Shown: piece after piece, positions 25,701 through 33,882 of the stretch
How the letters are laid out: every line of letters starts with the position of its first letter
Numbering within the stretch: the stretch's first letter is position 1
From: Poa pratensis
Taxonomy: Eukaryota > Streptophyta > Magnoliopsida > Poales > Poaceae
DNA length: 64,000 nucleotides
NCBI GenBank assembly: GCA_947311845.1
Contig: CAMZMU010000059.1
Coordinates: forward strand, 53,977,626 to 54,041,625
Reading direction: 5' to 3'
Made by a program: the position numbers and the translations under genes
Notes under the pieces: model-generated
Told to the model about the DNA's origin: nothing
Database searches by the model: none
What the model saw: only the letters and a program-made list of their open reading frames with translations

Positions 25701-26317
25701 TTGCGCAAATCAACTTTGGACCAAAAAATGTTGTCTTCGAAAAACCTGACAAGCCGGTGAAACACCTCAGGCCTCTGTATGTCAGAGGACACATTGATGG
25801 CAAGCCGGTCACCAGGATGATGGTGGATGGCGGCGCTGTGGTAAACTTGATGCCATATTCTGTCTTCAAGAAGCTACAACTAGATGATGGCGACCTGATG
25901 AAGACAAACATGGTGTTAAATGGGTTCGAAGGAGGAGAAGGAGTAGAAGCCAAAGGCGTTATCAGCTTGGAGCTCACAGTAGGAAGCAAGACTTTGGCTA
26001 CCGCCTTCTTTGTTGCTGAGGTGCAGGGAAACTACAATGTGCTGCTAGGACGGGATTGGCTTCATGCTAACCAGTGTGTTCCGTCTACTATGCACCAGCA
26101 ACTAGTGCAATGGGTTGACGACGAAGTTGAAGTTGTCCATGCTGACGAATCGGCATGCATTGCGTTAGCCGAGTCGATTGTTGACTGGCAACATTCTAAT
26201 GTCACATGCCTTTCTGGGCGTGATTTATCCGGATTCGACTTCCTAAGTGCTACCAGGGACGGATTCGTGCCAGTATCTCTAAAGCCGATTGGTAGCAATC
26301 GGCTGCCGCTCAAGTAG
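22781..26317 (+). CDS. gag-protease ORF of the Tat element
   Basis: 1,178 aa. Gag forms the virus-like particle and the protease matures the polyprotein in the cytoplasm. The ATG at 22781 (MTNSKTDAAG) is chosen because the frame further upstream has only a TTG inside the primer site. A charged N-terminal extension (1-250) precedes the retrotransposon gag domain (about 255-410, with LTSVRQKQDESVSDYVKRF). A Cys/His knuckle-like segment (YCKYHNSFSHATNDC) lies near residue 508. A long Lys/Arg- then Glu/Ala-rich linker leads to the aspartic protease around D1016 (MVDGGAVVNLMPYSVF); Asp-Gly-Gly replaces the usual Asp-Ser/Thr-Gly, a common variant in this lineage. It ends at a single TAG (26315-26317) directly followed, in the same frame, by the ATG of pol. 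No internal frameshift. Confidence 0.93.
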   Translation: MTNSKTDAAGINTDNIIKPTLEKLSEEQRQGLEAWKKKRDEEFEALRAKRDQEDQDLYLSSFKVDRQGIISPIKEPEFVPLDANIDKPAVSSSLFSSEQIAEIQFHVSQGTANVYDLMLEHEKAKKNTSHDQPSDKQPIGQSRENQLVPTLPCPTPVQSMPNSASQPSQTRRILGHESMPNQNSATWVQAGPAANSSLVPAQSAIMDDSLAEFRRRLDQIAFDKLGVMPKHRTYTKPYPDYFDLQPYPPGYRVPEFAKFNGVDSKSTWEHISQYLAQLGEANHDHIKVRLFSLSLTGIAFSWFSALAPNSIHTWFHLEQKFHEHFFAGEIELKLSHLTSVRQKQDESVSDYVKRFRNTRNRCYSLAITERDMADLVFNGLRSYLKERLEGHEFLSVGQVQERALAQESRVNESKDSHRMSRSRLNIVDNDADSGDEADVYSAEFVWPSKAKPYMCDDLKPIRKNRDDEIKCSFDVGKCDRIFDALLKDKVIRINHVIPSPDELRRRAYCKYHNSFSHATNDCNVFRKQIQSALNDGRLSFAGMAIDTQPFPVNVLDLEGKKVLLRPEAAEAANKSNVVVGEPRKVASSKAAGRQVIVSRQPDGGEVIKITINNPTLGGQVPRPDKSPPRFIKPKSPEVGRWKTNQVEYRPRKTKPTFDMLLNKYVRQAGSRSHQWQYGKRPRSPSTEENSRHQRPADEVKRRAIRPSMQSRLVYPGDMSYWRIKAQGAKKAEPEGGLVSDNLLVVGTHVLKLKDPITEPANSEPILAIAPKPATNDHEASSSQAMKAQPRDPKYTQPKWCPPGITKTQKRKLQRARNREKAEERAEQSRDVKFNAERPMLPAQKWIPRPVLMAASAPTTMSPAVDGEIEPAATPAITYSSWADEVEAADLAMASLAKELAIQDPATEKPASEDLAMEEKAEEEPAMSESTMDESGNLTDEDLLDYEESPTRTGMDINMVYYLPAEFRAVKEGEVAQINFGPKNVVFEKPDKPVKHLRPLYVRGHIDGKPVTRMMVDGGAVVNLMPYSVFKKLQLDDGDLMKTNMVLNGFEGGEGVEAKGVISLELTVGSKTLATAFFVAEVQGNYNVLLGRDWLHANQCVPSTMHQQLVQWVDDEVEVVHADESACIALAESIVDWQHSNVTCLSGRDLSGFDFLSATRDGFVPVSLKPIGSNRLPLK

Positions 26318-29300
26318 ATGGATCAAAATGATGAGTGGCTGCAGAAGCGTCTGGACGAGTATCGGACCGAAAGGAACGATATGTATGAAGCAATTGAAGA
26401 ACCAGATGACATGGATAAGTTGGGACAAGGCTTTACATCGGCTGACTTGCTGGAAGAAGTTGACATTGGGGATGGCACTGTCCCTAGACCGACATTTGTA
26501 AAGCAAAAGTTGGCGGCCGATTATAAGTCTGAATTAATCGCGCTAGTCAAAGAGTACGTGGATTGCTTTGCATGGGAATACCACGAGATGCCTGGGTTAA
26601 GCCGAGAGTTGGTCGAACATCGGTTGCCTATCAAAGCCGGCTTCAGACCATACAAGCAGCCGGCTCGCAAATTTAATCCACTGATCTATGATCGGATAAA
26701 GGCGGAAATTGGCAGGCTTTTGAAAGCCAACTTTATTCGGCCCTGTAAGTATGCCGAATGGTTATCCAACATTGTGCCGGTCGAAAAGAAAGGATCCGAC
26801 AAGATTAGGGCATGTATTGATTTCAGGGATTTGAATCGAGCCACGCCAAAGGATGAGTACCCTATGCCAATAGCCGACATGCTTATCAACGAAGCCTCAG
26901 GTCACAAAGTTATCAGCTTCTTGGATGGCAACGCAGGTTACAACCAAATATTTATGGCCGAAGAAGATTCGGCTAAGACGGCGTTTCGCTGCCCAGGCTT
27001 TGTTGGCTTGTTCGAATGGACCGTGATGACTTTTGGATTGAAGAATGCCGGAGCCACCTATCAAAGAGCGATGAACCTGATATTCCATGATCTTCTGGGA
27101 GTCGTACTGGAGGTATATATTGATGACGTGGTGGTTAAGTCGGACGGCGAGTCAAATCACTTGGCCGACTTGCGGCTGGCGTTTGAAAGAATGAGGAAGT
27201 ACGGGCTCAAGATGAATCCTTTGAAGTGTGCCTTTGGCGTGTCGGCTGGGAGATTCCTTGGTTTCATCATACATGAACATGGCATAGAAGTTGATCCGGC
27301 AAAGATTGAAGCCATCCAGAAGATACAGGCGCCGGGTTGCAAAAATGACATGCAGAAGTTTCTGGGCAAGGTAAACTATTTGAGAAGATTCATTGCTAAC
27401 TTGTCTGGAAAAGTTGATGCATTTACACAGATCCTTCGGCTCAAGAATGATGATGAATTCACCTGGGGGGCAAAGCAGCAAGAGGCGTTTGACAAGATAA
27501 AAACTTGCCTGTCTACTCCTCCAGTTCTCAGGAAGCCGGCTCATGGTCAACCTTTCCGGCTTTATATTGCTGCTGAGGACAAAGTGATCGGAGCTGCCTT
27601 AACTCAGGAAGCCGAAGGACAAGAGTACATCATCACTTATCTGAGTAGACGTTTGCTGGATGCCGAGTCAAGGTACAGCTTTGTAGAAAGGTTGTGTTTG
27701 TCTCTTTACTTTGCCTGCACCAAATTGCGACATTATCTGCTATCCAGTGAATGCAAAGTCTTTGGTCAGACCGATGTTCTCAAACACATGATACAAAGGC
27801 CGATTCTTAGTGGGCGAATCGGCAAGTGGGCGTACGGGTTGATTGAATATGATTTGGCTTATGAACCACTAAAATCTATGAAAGGCCAAATTGTAGCTGA
27901 CTTTATTGTTGAACATCGGATTGACCTGGAGGAAGAAGCCGGCTTAAATATTGTGTCGGCTGTACCGTGGAAGCTTTATTTTGACGGCTCAGTCTGCAGC
28001 AGCGGACAAGGAGTTGGCATTGTGTACATCTCACCACACGGTACTGTTTTTGAAGCCTCTTGTCGTCTTGACTATTTATGCACTAACAATGAAGCCGAAT
28101 ACGAAGCACTTCTATTCGGGCTAGAAATATTGGTGGACGCAGGGGTAACTCATGTCGAGGCATATGGAGATTCGTTGCTTATTGTCCAGCAAGTGGCCAA
28201 GATTTGTCAATGCAACAGCGGGTCTCTCAACATTTATCTTGATAGATGCCTGGATATGATTTCAACGTTGGATTATTTCCACATATCTCATGTTCCTAGG
28301 CAAGACAATTGGCTTGCGAATGAGTTGGCACAACAGGCATCTGGCTATCACGTCAGTCGTGGTTTATTCTTTATCAAGGAACAGCCAACAACTCATGTTG
28401 CCAACTTGGAGGAAGCCAGTCAGGAAGCCGGCTTGTTGGAGCCGGCTAAGGAGAAAGCCAAACAGGAAGCCGGCTTGTTGGAGCCGGCTAAGGAGGAGTC
28501 AAGTGACAACTTGGCGGACGACTGGAGACAACCTTATATTGACTATTTACAAGATCCAAGTCGAAAAACAGACAGAGCAGTTCGGCGCCTAGCTCTCAAG
28601 TATACATTGGTGGATGCCGCCTTATATCGCCGAACTGCCGATGGTCTTCTTCTAAAGTGCTTGAATGAAGACGAAGCTAGAGTTGCCATGGGAGAGGTAC
28701 ATGATGGTTTATGTGGAACACATCAGTCGGCCCACAAGATGAAGTGGATGCTCAGGCGAGCAGGTTTTTATTGGCCGACAATGATCAATGACTGCTTCAG
28801 ATATTACAGGGGATGTGAAACCTGCCAGAAGTTTGGAGATATTCAGTTGGTGCCAGCTTCACCTCTTAATCCAATTATAAAACCGTGGCCTTTCCGGGGT
28901 TGGGCGCTTGACTTTGTCGGCATGATCCATCCGCCTTCATCCAAGGGGCATCGGTTCGTATTGGTGGCTACTGATTATTTCACCAAGTGGTCTGAAGCAG
29001 TACCTCTCAGAAACATGACCCACAAGGAGGTGATCCAGTTTATTACAGAACATATCATCCATCGATTCGGCATTCCGCAGACTCTTACCACAGATCAAGG
29101 TACTTCCTTCATGGCTAAGGAGGTGAAGCAATTTGCCGAATCACTTGGAATCAAGATGCTCAGTTCATCTCCCTACTATGCACAAGCCAACGGACAAGCC
29201 GAGTCAAGCAATAAAATCTTGGTCAAATTGATCAAGAAGAAGGTACAGGATCATCCAAGGAGGTGGCACGAGGTACTGTCCGAAGCATTGTGGGCGCACA

Positions 29301-29779
29301 GGATCTCAAGGCATGGAGCAACCAAGGCAACTCCTTTTGAGTTGGTGTATGGACAAGAAGCCGTTTTGCCAGTAGAAGTGAATCTGGCTGCCTTGAGGCT
29401 TGCTAAGCAAGATGACTTGTCGGCTGAAGACTACTGCAGCTTGATGATGGACAATGTTGATGAAGTAGCCGACAAGCGTGTTATTGCCTTGCGAGAAATT
29501 GAGAAGGAAAAGTTGCGGGTGGCAAAAACTTACAATAAGAAGGTCCGGCTAAAAGACTTTCAAATTGGCGACTTGGTCTGGAAAGTTATATTGCCAGTTG
29601 GCTCTAGAAGCCGGAAATTTGGCAAATGGTCCCCAAACTGGGAAGGGCCGCTGCGAGTCGCGAGAATAGTACCCGGCAACTCTTATCTGGTGGAGACATT
29701 GGAAGGCAGCATGTTGCCTCGAGCTATCAATGGGAAATACTTGAAGAAATTCCACCCGAGCGTGTGGCAAACTGCATGA
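26318..29779 (+). CDS. pol ORF of the Tat element (RT, RNase H, aRNase H, integrase)
   Basis: 1,153 aa, starting at the ATG touching the gag-pro TAG. Reverse transcriptase at about 110-350 includes RACIDFRDLNRATPKDEYP and the active site YIDD (267-270). The RT-linked RNase H is at about 405-490 (LYIAAEDKVIGAAL). A second, archaeal-type RNase H starts near D556 (WKLYFDGSVCSSGQGVG, NNEAEYEALLFGL). A linker with a duplicated QEAGLLEPAKE leads to integrase: HHCC zinc domain from H795 and catalytic D865, D926 and E962 (exact DD35E spacing). A GPY/F-like module (WEGPLRVARIVPG) follows; no chromodomain. All catalytic residues look intact. Expression presumably needs readthrough, reinitiation or splicing past the TAG. 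Confidence 0.94.
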   Translation: MDQNDEWLQKRLDEYRTERNDMYEAIEEPDDMDKLGQGFTSADLLEEVDIGDGTVPRPTFVKQKLAADYKSELIALVKEYVDCFAWEYHEMPGLSRELVEHRLPIKAGFRPYKQPARKFNPLIYDRIKAEIGRLLKANFIRPCKYAEWLSNIVPVEKKGSDKIRACIDFRDLNRATPKDEYPMPIADMLINEASGHKVISFLDGNAGYNQIFMAEEDSAKTAFRCPGFVGLFEWTVMTFGLKNAGATYQRAMNLIFHDLLGVVLEVYIDDVVVKSDGESNHLADLRLAFERMRKYGLKMNPLKCAFGVSAGRFLGFIIHEHGIEVDPAKIEAIQKIQAPGCKNDMQKFLGKVNYLRRFIANLSGKVDAFTQILRLKNDDEFTWGAKQQEAFDKIKTCLSTPPVLRKPAHGQPFRLYIAAEDKVIGAALTQEAEGQEYIITYLSRRLLDAESRYSFVERLCLSLYFACTKLRHYLLSSECKVFGQTDVLKHMIQRPILSGRIGKWAYGLIEYDLAYEPLKSMKGQIVADFIVEHRIDLEEEAGLNIVSAVPWKLYFDGSVCSSGQGVGIVYISPHGTVFEASCRLDYLCTNNEAEYEALLFGLEILVDAGVTHVEAYGDSLLIVQQVAKICQCNSGSLNIYLDRCLDMISTLDYFHISHVPRQDNWLANELAQQASGYHVSRGLFFIKEQPTTHVANLEEASQEAGLLEPAKEKAKQEAGLLEPAKEESSDNLADDWRQPYIDYLQDPSRKTDRAVRRLALKYTLVDAALYRRTADGLLLKCLNEDEARVAMGEVHDGLCGTHQSAHKMKWMLRRAGFYWPTMINDCFRYYRGCETCQKFGDIQLVPASPLNPIIKPWPFRGWALDFVGMIHPPSSKGHRFVLVATDYFTKWSEAVPLRNMTHKEVIQFITEHIIHRFGIPQTLTTDQGTSFMAKEVKQFAESLGIKMLSSSPYYAQANGQAESSNKILVKLIKKKVQDHPRRWHEVLSEALWAHRISRHGATKATPFELVYGQEAVLPVEVNLAALRLAKQDDLSAEDYCSLMMDNVDEVADKRVIALREIEKEKLRVAKTYNKKVRLKDFQIGDLVWKVILPVGSRSRKFGKWSPNWEGPLRVARIVPGNSYLVETLEGSMLPRAINGKYLKKFHPSVWQTA

Positions 29780-29912
29780 GTTGCACGTATGGCCGATATA
29801 CATATATCGCCCTTAGCATATGGCCGATGAGCTTAAGCATCGCCCTTAGACAAAAACTTCTACATTGAATATTTTCTAGTACGCAAGCTCTACTAGAAAA
29901 CAGGGGGGCATG
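29780..29912 (+). other. Polypurine tract and short 3' untranslated region
   Basis: A near-tandem atggccgatatacatatatcg / atggccgatgagcttaagcatcg pair is followed by the polypurine tract aaaacagggggg (29897-29908) four bases before the 3' LTR. The tract primes plus-strand DNA synthesis. Confidence 0.75.
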
Positions 29913-31051
29913 TGTTAGCACCCGTTTTTGGCAGATTGCCAGTTTCAGGTTCAAGGAGGATTTGGCGGCTTAAAGAAGGCAACAAAGAAGGCTAAAATGG
30001 TGATGGGAAGCTTTCCAGGAAAAGATGGCCGGAAGAAGGCTGCCAATAATCCGGCAACCGGAACAAGGCGGAAGCTGGATTCGGGAGTGCGAAGTTGCCT
30101 GAAGACATAGCGAGCTAAGTCAAAGGAAGCAATAAAGGTGGCTGAAAAGAAGCCAACTTTGTCAACACAAGGTGGCAAAAAGGAAGTCAATGTTGTCAAG
30201 ACAAGGCGGCAGAAAAGAAGTCAACATTGTCAAGACAAGACGGCATAAAGCCAACTTTGTCAAATACAAGCCGGCAAGTCAACTTTCCACCGATCAAGGC
30301 AGAAAAATAGAAGACAACTTTCAAGGTCAAGATCAAGGCGGAAAACGAGAAGACAACTTTCTAAGATCAAGGCTGGAAAATGGGAGGCAACTTTCTAAAA
30401 GAAGCCGGACAGAAATCCGGGTCTAATACGAAGCCGATCAAGATATCTCGTCTCTAAGAAAGAAGGCAAGTTTGAAGCCAATACGGAAGGGAAAAAGGCA
30501 ACTTTCCAGTAGCCAGCAAGTTGGAAGCCAGTACGGAAGGCAAAAGGCAACTTTCCGAAGTAGCCAACAAGTTTGAAGCCAACGTTGCCGGCCAAAAGTT
30601 GCCTATTTTAGAGATGGATTCGACTTAGACTATGATTTGTAAGCCTTGTAGAAGTCCATTACTTGTACGGGAAGTCCAGCCGCCTCATATATATGTGAGA
30701 GGTGACGGCCGATTGAAATTAAGCAAACAATCGACAACCTATCAATACAACCTACTTTTATCTCCTCAAACCCTTGTTTATGCTTCCGTTGTTCGGCGAC
30801 TTCATCTAGATTTCGCCGGGTATCGAAAACCGAGCTGAGAGCGGCCAAGTCCGGCTTAGTTCAGCCAATCGTCGCCGGCTTCCTCAGACGGGGCTTCCCG
30901 AGGGGCTGGGGCGTCTGGTCTAAAAAGCGCCTGCTTGCTGTCTTGCGTATCGCGCTGGAAGCAGGCCTCCCGCGGGGCGAGTTGCGGAGTATCTCCCCCG
31001 GCACCGCGGGTACACGAGGACGTGTTCGTGTGACGCGTTTCGAGCGCAACA
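29913..31051 (+). repeat. 3' LTR of the Tat element
   Basis: 1,139 bp, TG...CA, followed by the duplication GGTTC. It lacks the CACTA insertion, giving an intact reference for the 5' LTR. The predicted small open frames are identical in both LTRs and are not genes. Confidence 0.93.
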
Positions 31052-31078
31052 GGTTCCAGAAACTTTTCTTTGGATGGG

Positions 31079-32721
31079 TGATACGTCTTCAACGTATCCA
31101 TAATTTCTGCTGTTCCATGCTTATATTATACCATTTGCTACATGTTTTATATACACTTCATATCACTTTTATGCATTTTCTGGGACTAACCTATTAACAA
31201 GATGCCACAGTGCCAGTTCCCTGTTTTCTGCTGTTTTTGGTTTCAGAAAGTTACTTCTGGAAATATTCTCGGAATTGCACGAAACAAAAGGCCAAGTCCC
31301 TATTTTTCCAACACGTACACGGAGTCCGAAGGAGAGACGAAGAGCCACGAGGTGGCCAAACCATGGCGGCGCGGCAGTGGGCCCAGCCGCGCCGCCTGTG
31401 GTTTGGGCCCCTCGGGGGTCCGCCGACATCGCCCCTTCGCCTATTTATTCCCCGAGACGTGAAAACCCTAAAACACCGAGCCTTTCATCCAGAACATATT
31501 CGCTGCCGCCGCCGTCGTCAACCCTAACTCGGGGGGTTCTGAAGCTCTTCCCGGCACCCTGCCGGAGAGGGGAATCATCACCGGAGGGCTCTACATCGCC
31601 ATGCCCGCCTCCGGAGTGATGCGTGAGTAGTTCATCCTTGGACTATGGGTCCATAGCAGTAGCTAGATGGTTGTCTTCTCCACTTGTGCCATCATGTTTA
31701 GATCTTGTGAGCTGCCTATCATGATCAAGATCATCTTATTGTAATGCTACATGTTGTGTTTGCTGGGATCTGACTTATATTGATACCTATGTGGAGCTGA
31801 ATATTATATTATCATGTCTATGTCATTTGTGATCTTGCATGCTCTCCGTTACTTGTTGAAGCCTTGGCCAAGTGAATACTTGTACTCCAAGAGGGGGTAT
31901 TTATGCATGATAGTTGGGTTCAACCTCTATTTAACCTGGGATAGTGACAGCAAGTTCTAAGGTTGTAGATGTGTTGTTGCCACTAGGGGTAAAACAGCAA
32001 TGCTTTATTCAAGGATGAATGTATTGTTTACATTACGCACATTACTTAATGCAATTGTCTGTTGCTTGCAACTTAATACTGGAAGGGGTACGGATGTTAA
32101 CCGGAAAGTGGACTATTTAGGCATAGATGCATGCTGGATAGCGGTCTATGTACTTTGTCGTAATGCCCAAATGAATCTCATAGTAGACACCACAACTCAC
32201 ACATGCATGTTATATGCACTTATCAATTGTCAATTGCCCAGCTGTAATTTGTTTACCCAGCATGTTAGTTATCTTATTGGAGAGACACCACTAGTGAACT
32301 GTGGACCCCGGTCCATTCTTTTACATCTGAAATACAATCTACTGCAATCATTGTTCTCTACTGTTTTATGCAAACAAACATCATCTTCCATTCGATACGT
32401 TTAACCCTTTGTTTTCAGCAAGCCGGTGAGATTGACAACCTCACTGTTAAGTTGGGGCAAAGTAATTTGATTGTGTTGTGCAGGTTCCACGTTGGCACCG
32501 GAATCCCTGGTGTTGCGCCGCACTACACTCCTTCACCAACACCTTCGAAGCAACCTCGTTTTCCTACTGGTTCGATTAAACCTTGGTTTCATACTGAGGG
32601 AAAACTTGCTGCTGCACTCATCATACCTTCCTCTTGGGGTTCCCAACTGACGTGTGACGTACAAGCATTGTTTCTGGCACTGTTGCCGGGGAGATATTCC
32701 CTCGTCAACTTAGAGCTAGCA
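31079..32721 (+). repeat. 5' LTR of the Athila-like element
   Basis: 1,643 bp. Differences to the 3' LTR that I see include cttcaacg/ctccaacg at the start, catggcgg/caaggcgg, gcctgtgg/gccggtgg and a few single-base indels. The tattta/cctatttattcc stretch near 31440 may be the TATA-like core. Open frames within are shadows shared by both LTRs. Confidence 0.9.
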
Positions 32722-32909
32722 ACACGTTTTCTGGCGCCGTTGCCGGGGAAAACCGAATTGCTTCTGCAAGGGGAGTCTCTCACACCCAATCTCTTTACTT
32801 TGTTATTTGTCTTGCTTAGTTTATTTTTATTTAGTCTTGTTTGCTCTCTTTATCAAAAACACAAAAAAATTAGTTACTTGTTTAATTCAGTTTGATTTTG
32901 TTTTTCAAA

Positions 32910-33360
32910 ATGAATGCTCCTGAAGTTGAAGTTCGTTCTTTTAGGCAACTAGGAGGTGAAAATTTGAAAGATGCTTGGTATAGAATTAGTGATGCTCATC
33001 ATAGATGTACTAAGAAACACTCTACCACTATCCTCCTTAGGAACTTTTATGTTGGTATCTCTAGTTGGTATAGGTATGTTCTAGACACTCTTACAGGTGG
33101 AAATTTCTTGGGTACTCCTGCTTTAGAAGCCTGTAATATTATTGAAAGTTTGGTAGGAACACCACCCACTAAAGATATTAAAATTGAGATCACCTTGGAG
33201 GATGTTATAAATAAGTTAGACTCTATGGAGAATTTTTTCCAAATTTTCTTGATTGTATTGGTAAGACTAATGAATCAATAGCCACCATCAATGAAAGAAT
33301 CACTGTTCTTGAGGATAATAATATCCATGACACCCAAAATCATAGAATTGATGAGTTAGA
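32910..33360 (+). pseudogene. gag fragment of the Athila-like element, frameshifted
   Basis: The frame from the ATG at 32910 (MNAPEVEVRSF) reads through an Athila-type gag motif (NLKDAWYRISDAHHRC, TILLRNFYVGISSWYRYVL, TPALEACNIIESLVG) and ends early at 33281. At the T/C-rich run near 33232-33240 the homology moves to another frame, which stays open through a coiled-coil-like ERITVLEDNN region up to the assembly gap at 33361. A one-base indel in a homopolymer is the simplest reading. It could be real decay or a sequencing error beside the gap. Confidence 0.75.
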
Positions 33361-33882
33361 NNNNNNNNNNNNNNNNNNNNNNNNNNNNNNNNNNNNNNNN
33401 NNNNNNNNNNNNNNNNNNNNNNNNNNNNNNNNNNNNNNNNNNNNNNNNNNNNNNNNNNNNNNNNNNNNNNNNNNNNNNNNNNNNNNNNNNNNNNNNNNNN
33501 NNNNNNNNNNNNNNNNNNNNNNNNNNNNNNNNNNNNNNNNNNNNNNNNNNNNNNNNNNNNNNNNNNNNNNNNNNNNNNNNNNNNNNNNNNNNNNNNNNNN
33601 NNNNNNNNNNNNNNNNNNNNNNNNNNNNNNNNNNNNNNNNNNNNNNNNNNNNNNNNNNNNNNNNNNNNNNNNNNNNNNNNNNNNNNNNNNNNNNNNNNNN
33701 NNNNNNNNNNNNNNNNNNNNNNNNNNNNNNNNNNNNNNNNNNNNNNNNNNNNNNNNNNNNNNNNNNNNNNNNNNNNNNNNNNNNNNNNNNNNNNNNNNNN
33801 NNNNNNNNNNNNNNNNNNNNNNNNNNNNNNNNNNNNNNNNNNNNNNNNNNNNNNNNNNNNNNNNNNNNNNNNNNNNNNNNNN
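33361..33882. other. Assembly gap (522 N)
   Basis: Unresolved bases inside the Athila-like element, between the gag remnant and the non-coding 3' internal region. Open frames crossing it are meaningless. True length unknown. Confidence 1.

Larger units (their letters stand above)
20112..31051 (+). mobile_element. Ty3/gypsy LTR retrotransposon, Tat-type lineage, apparently complete and young
   Basis: The element is 10,940 bp including a nested 1,474-bp CACTA. TSD GGTTC occurs at 20107-20111 and 31052-31056. LTRs begin TGTTAGCACCCG and end GCGCAACA. Order: 5' LTR, primer binding site, gag-protease, reverse transcriptase, RNase H, second (archaeal-type) RNase H, integrase, polypurine tract, 3' LTR. 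The second RNase H domain and the absence of a chromodomain point to the Tat lineage. Apart from the CACTA insertion and a 2-bp indel the two LTRs look identical, so insertion is very recent. gag-pro and pol are both long and open, separated by one in-frame TAG. Confidence 0.95.
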
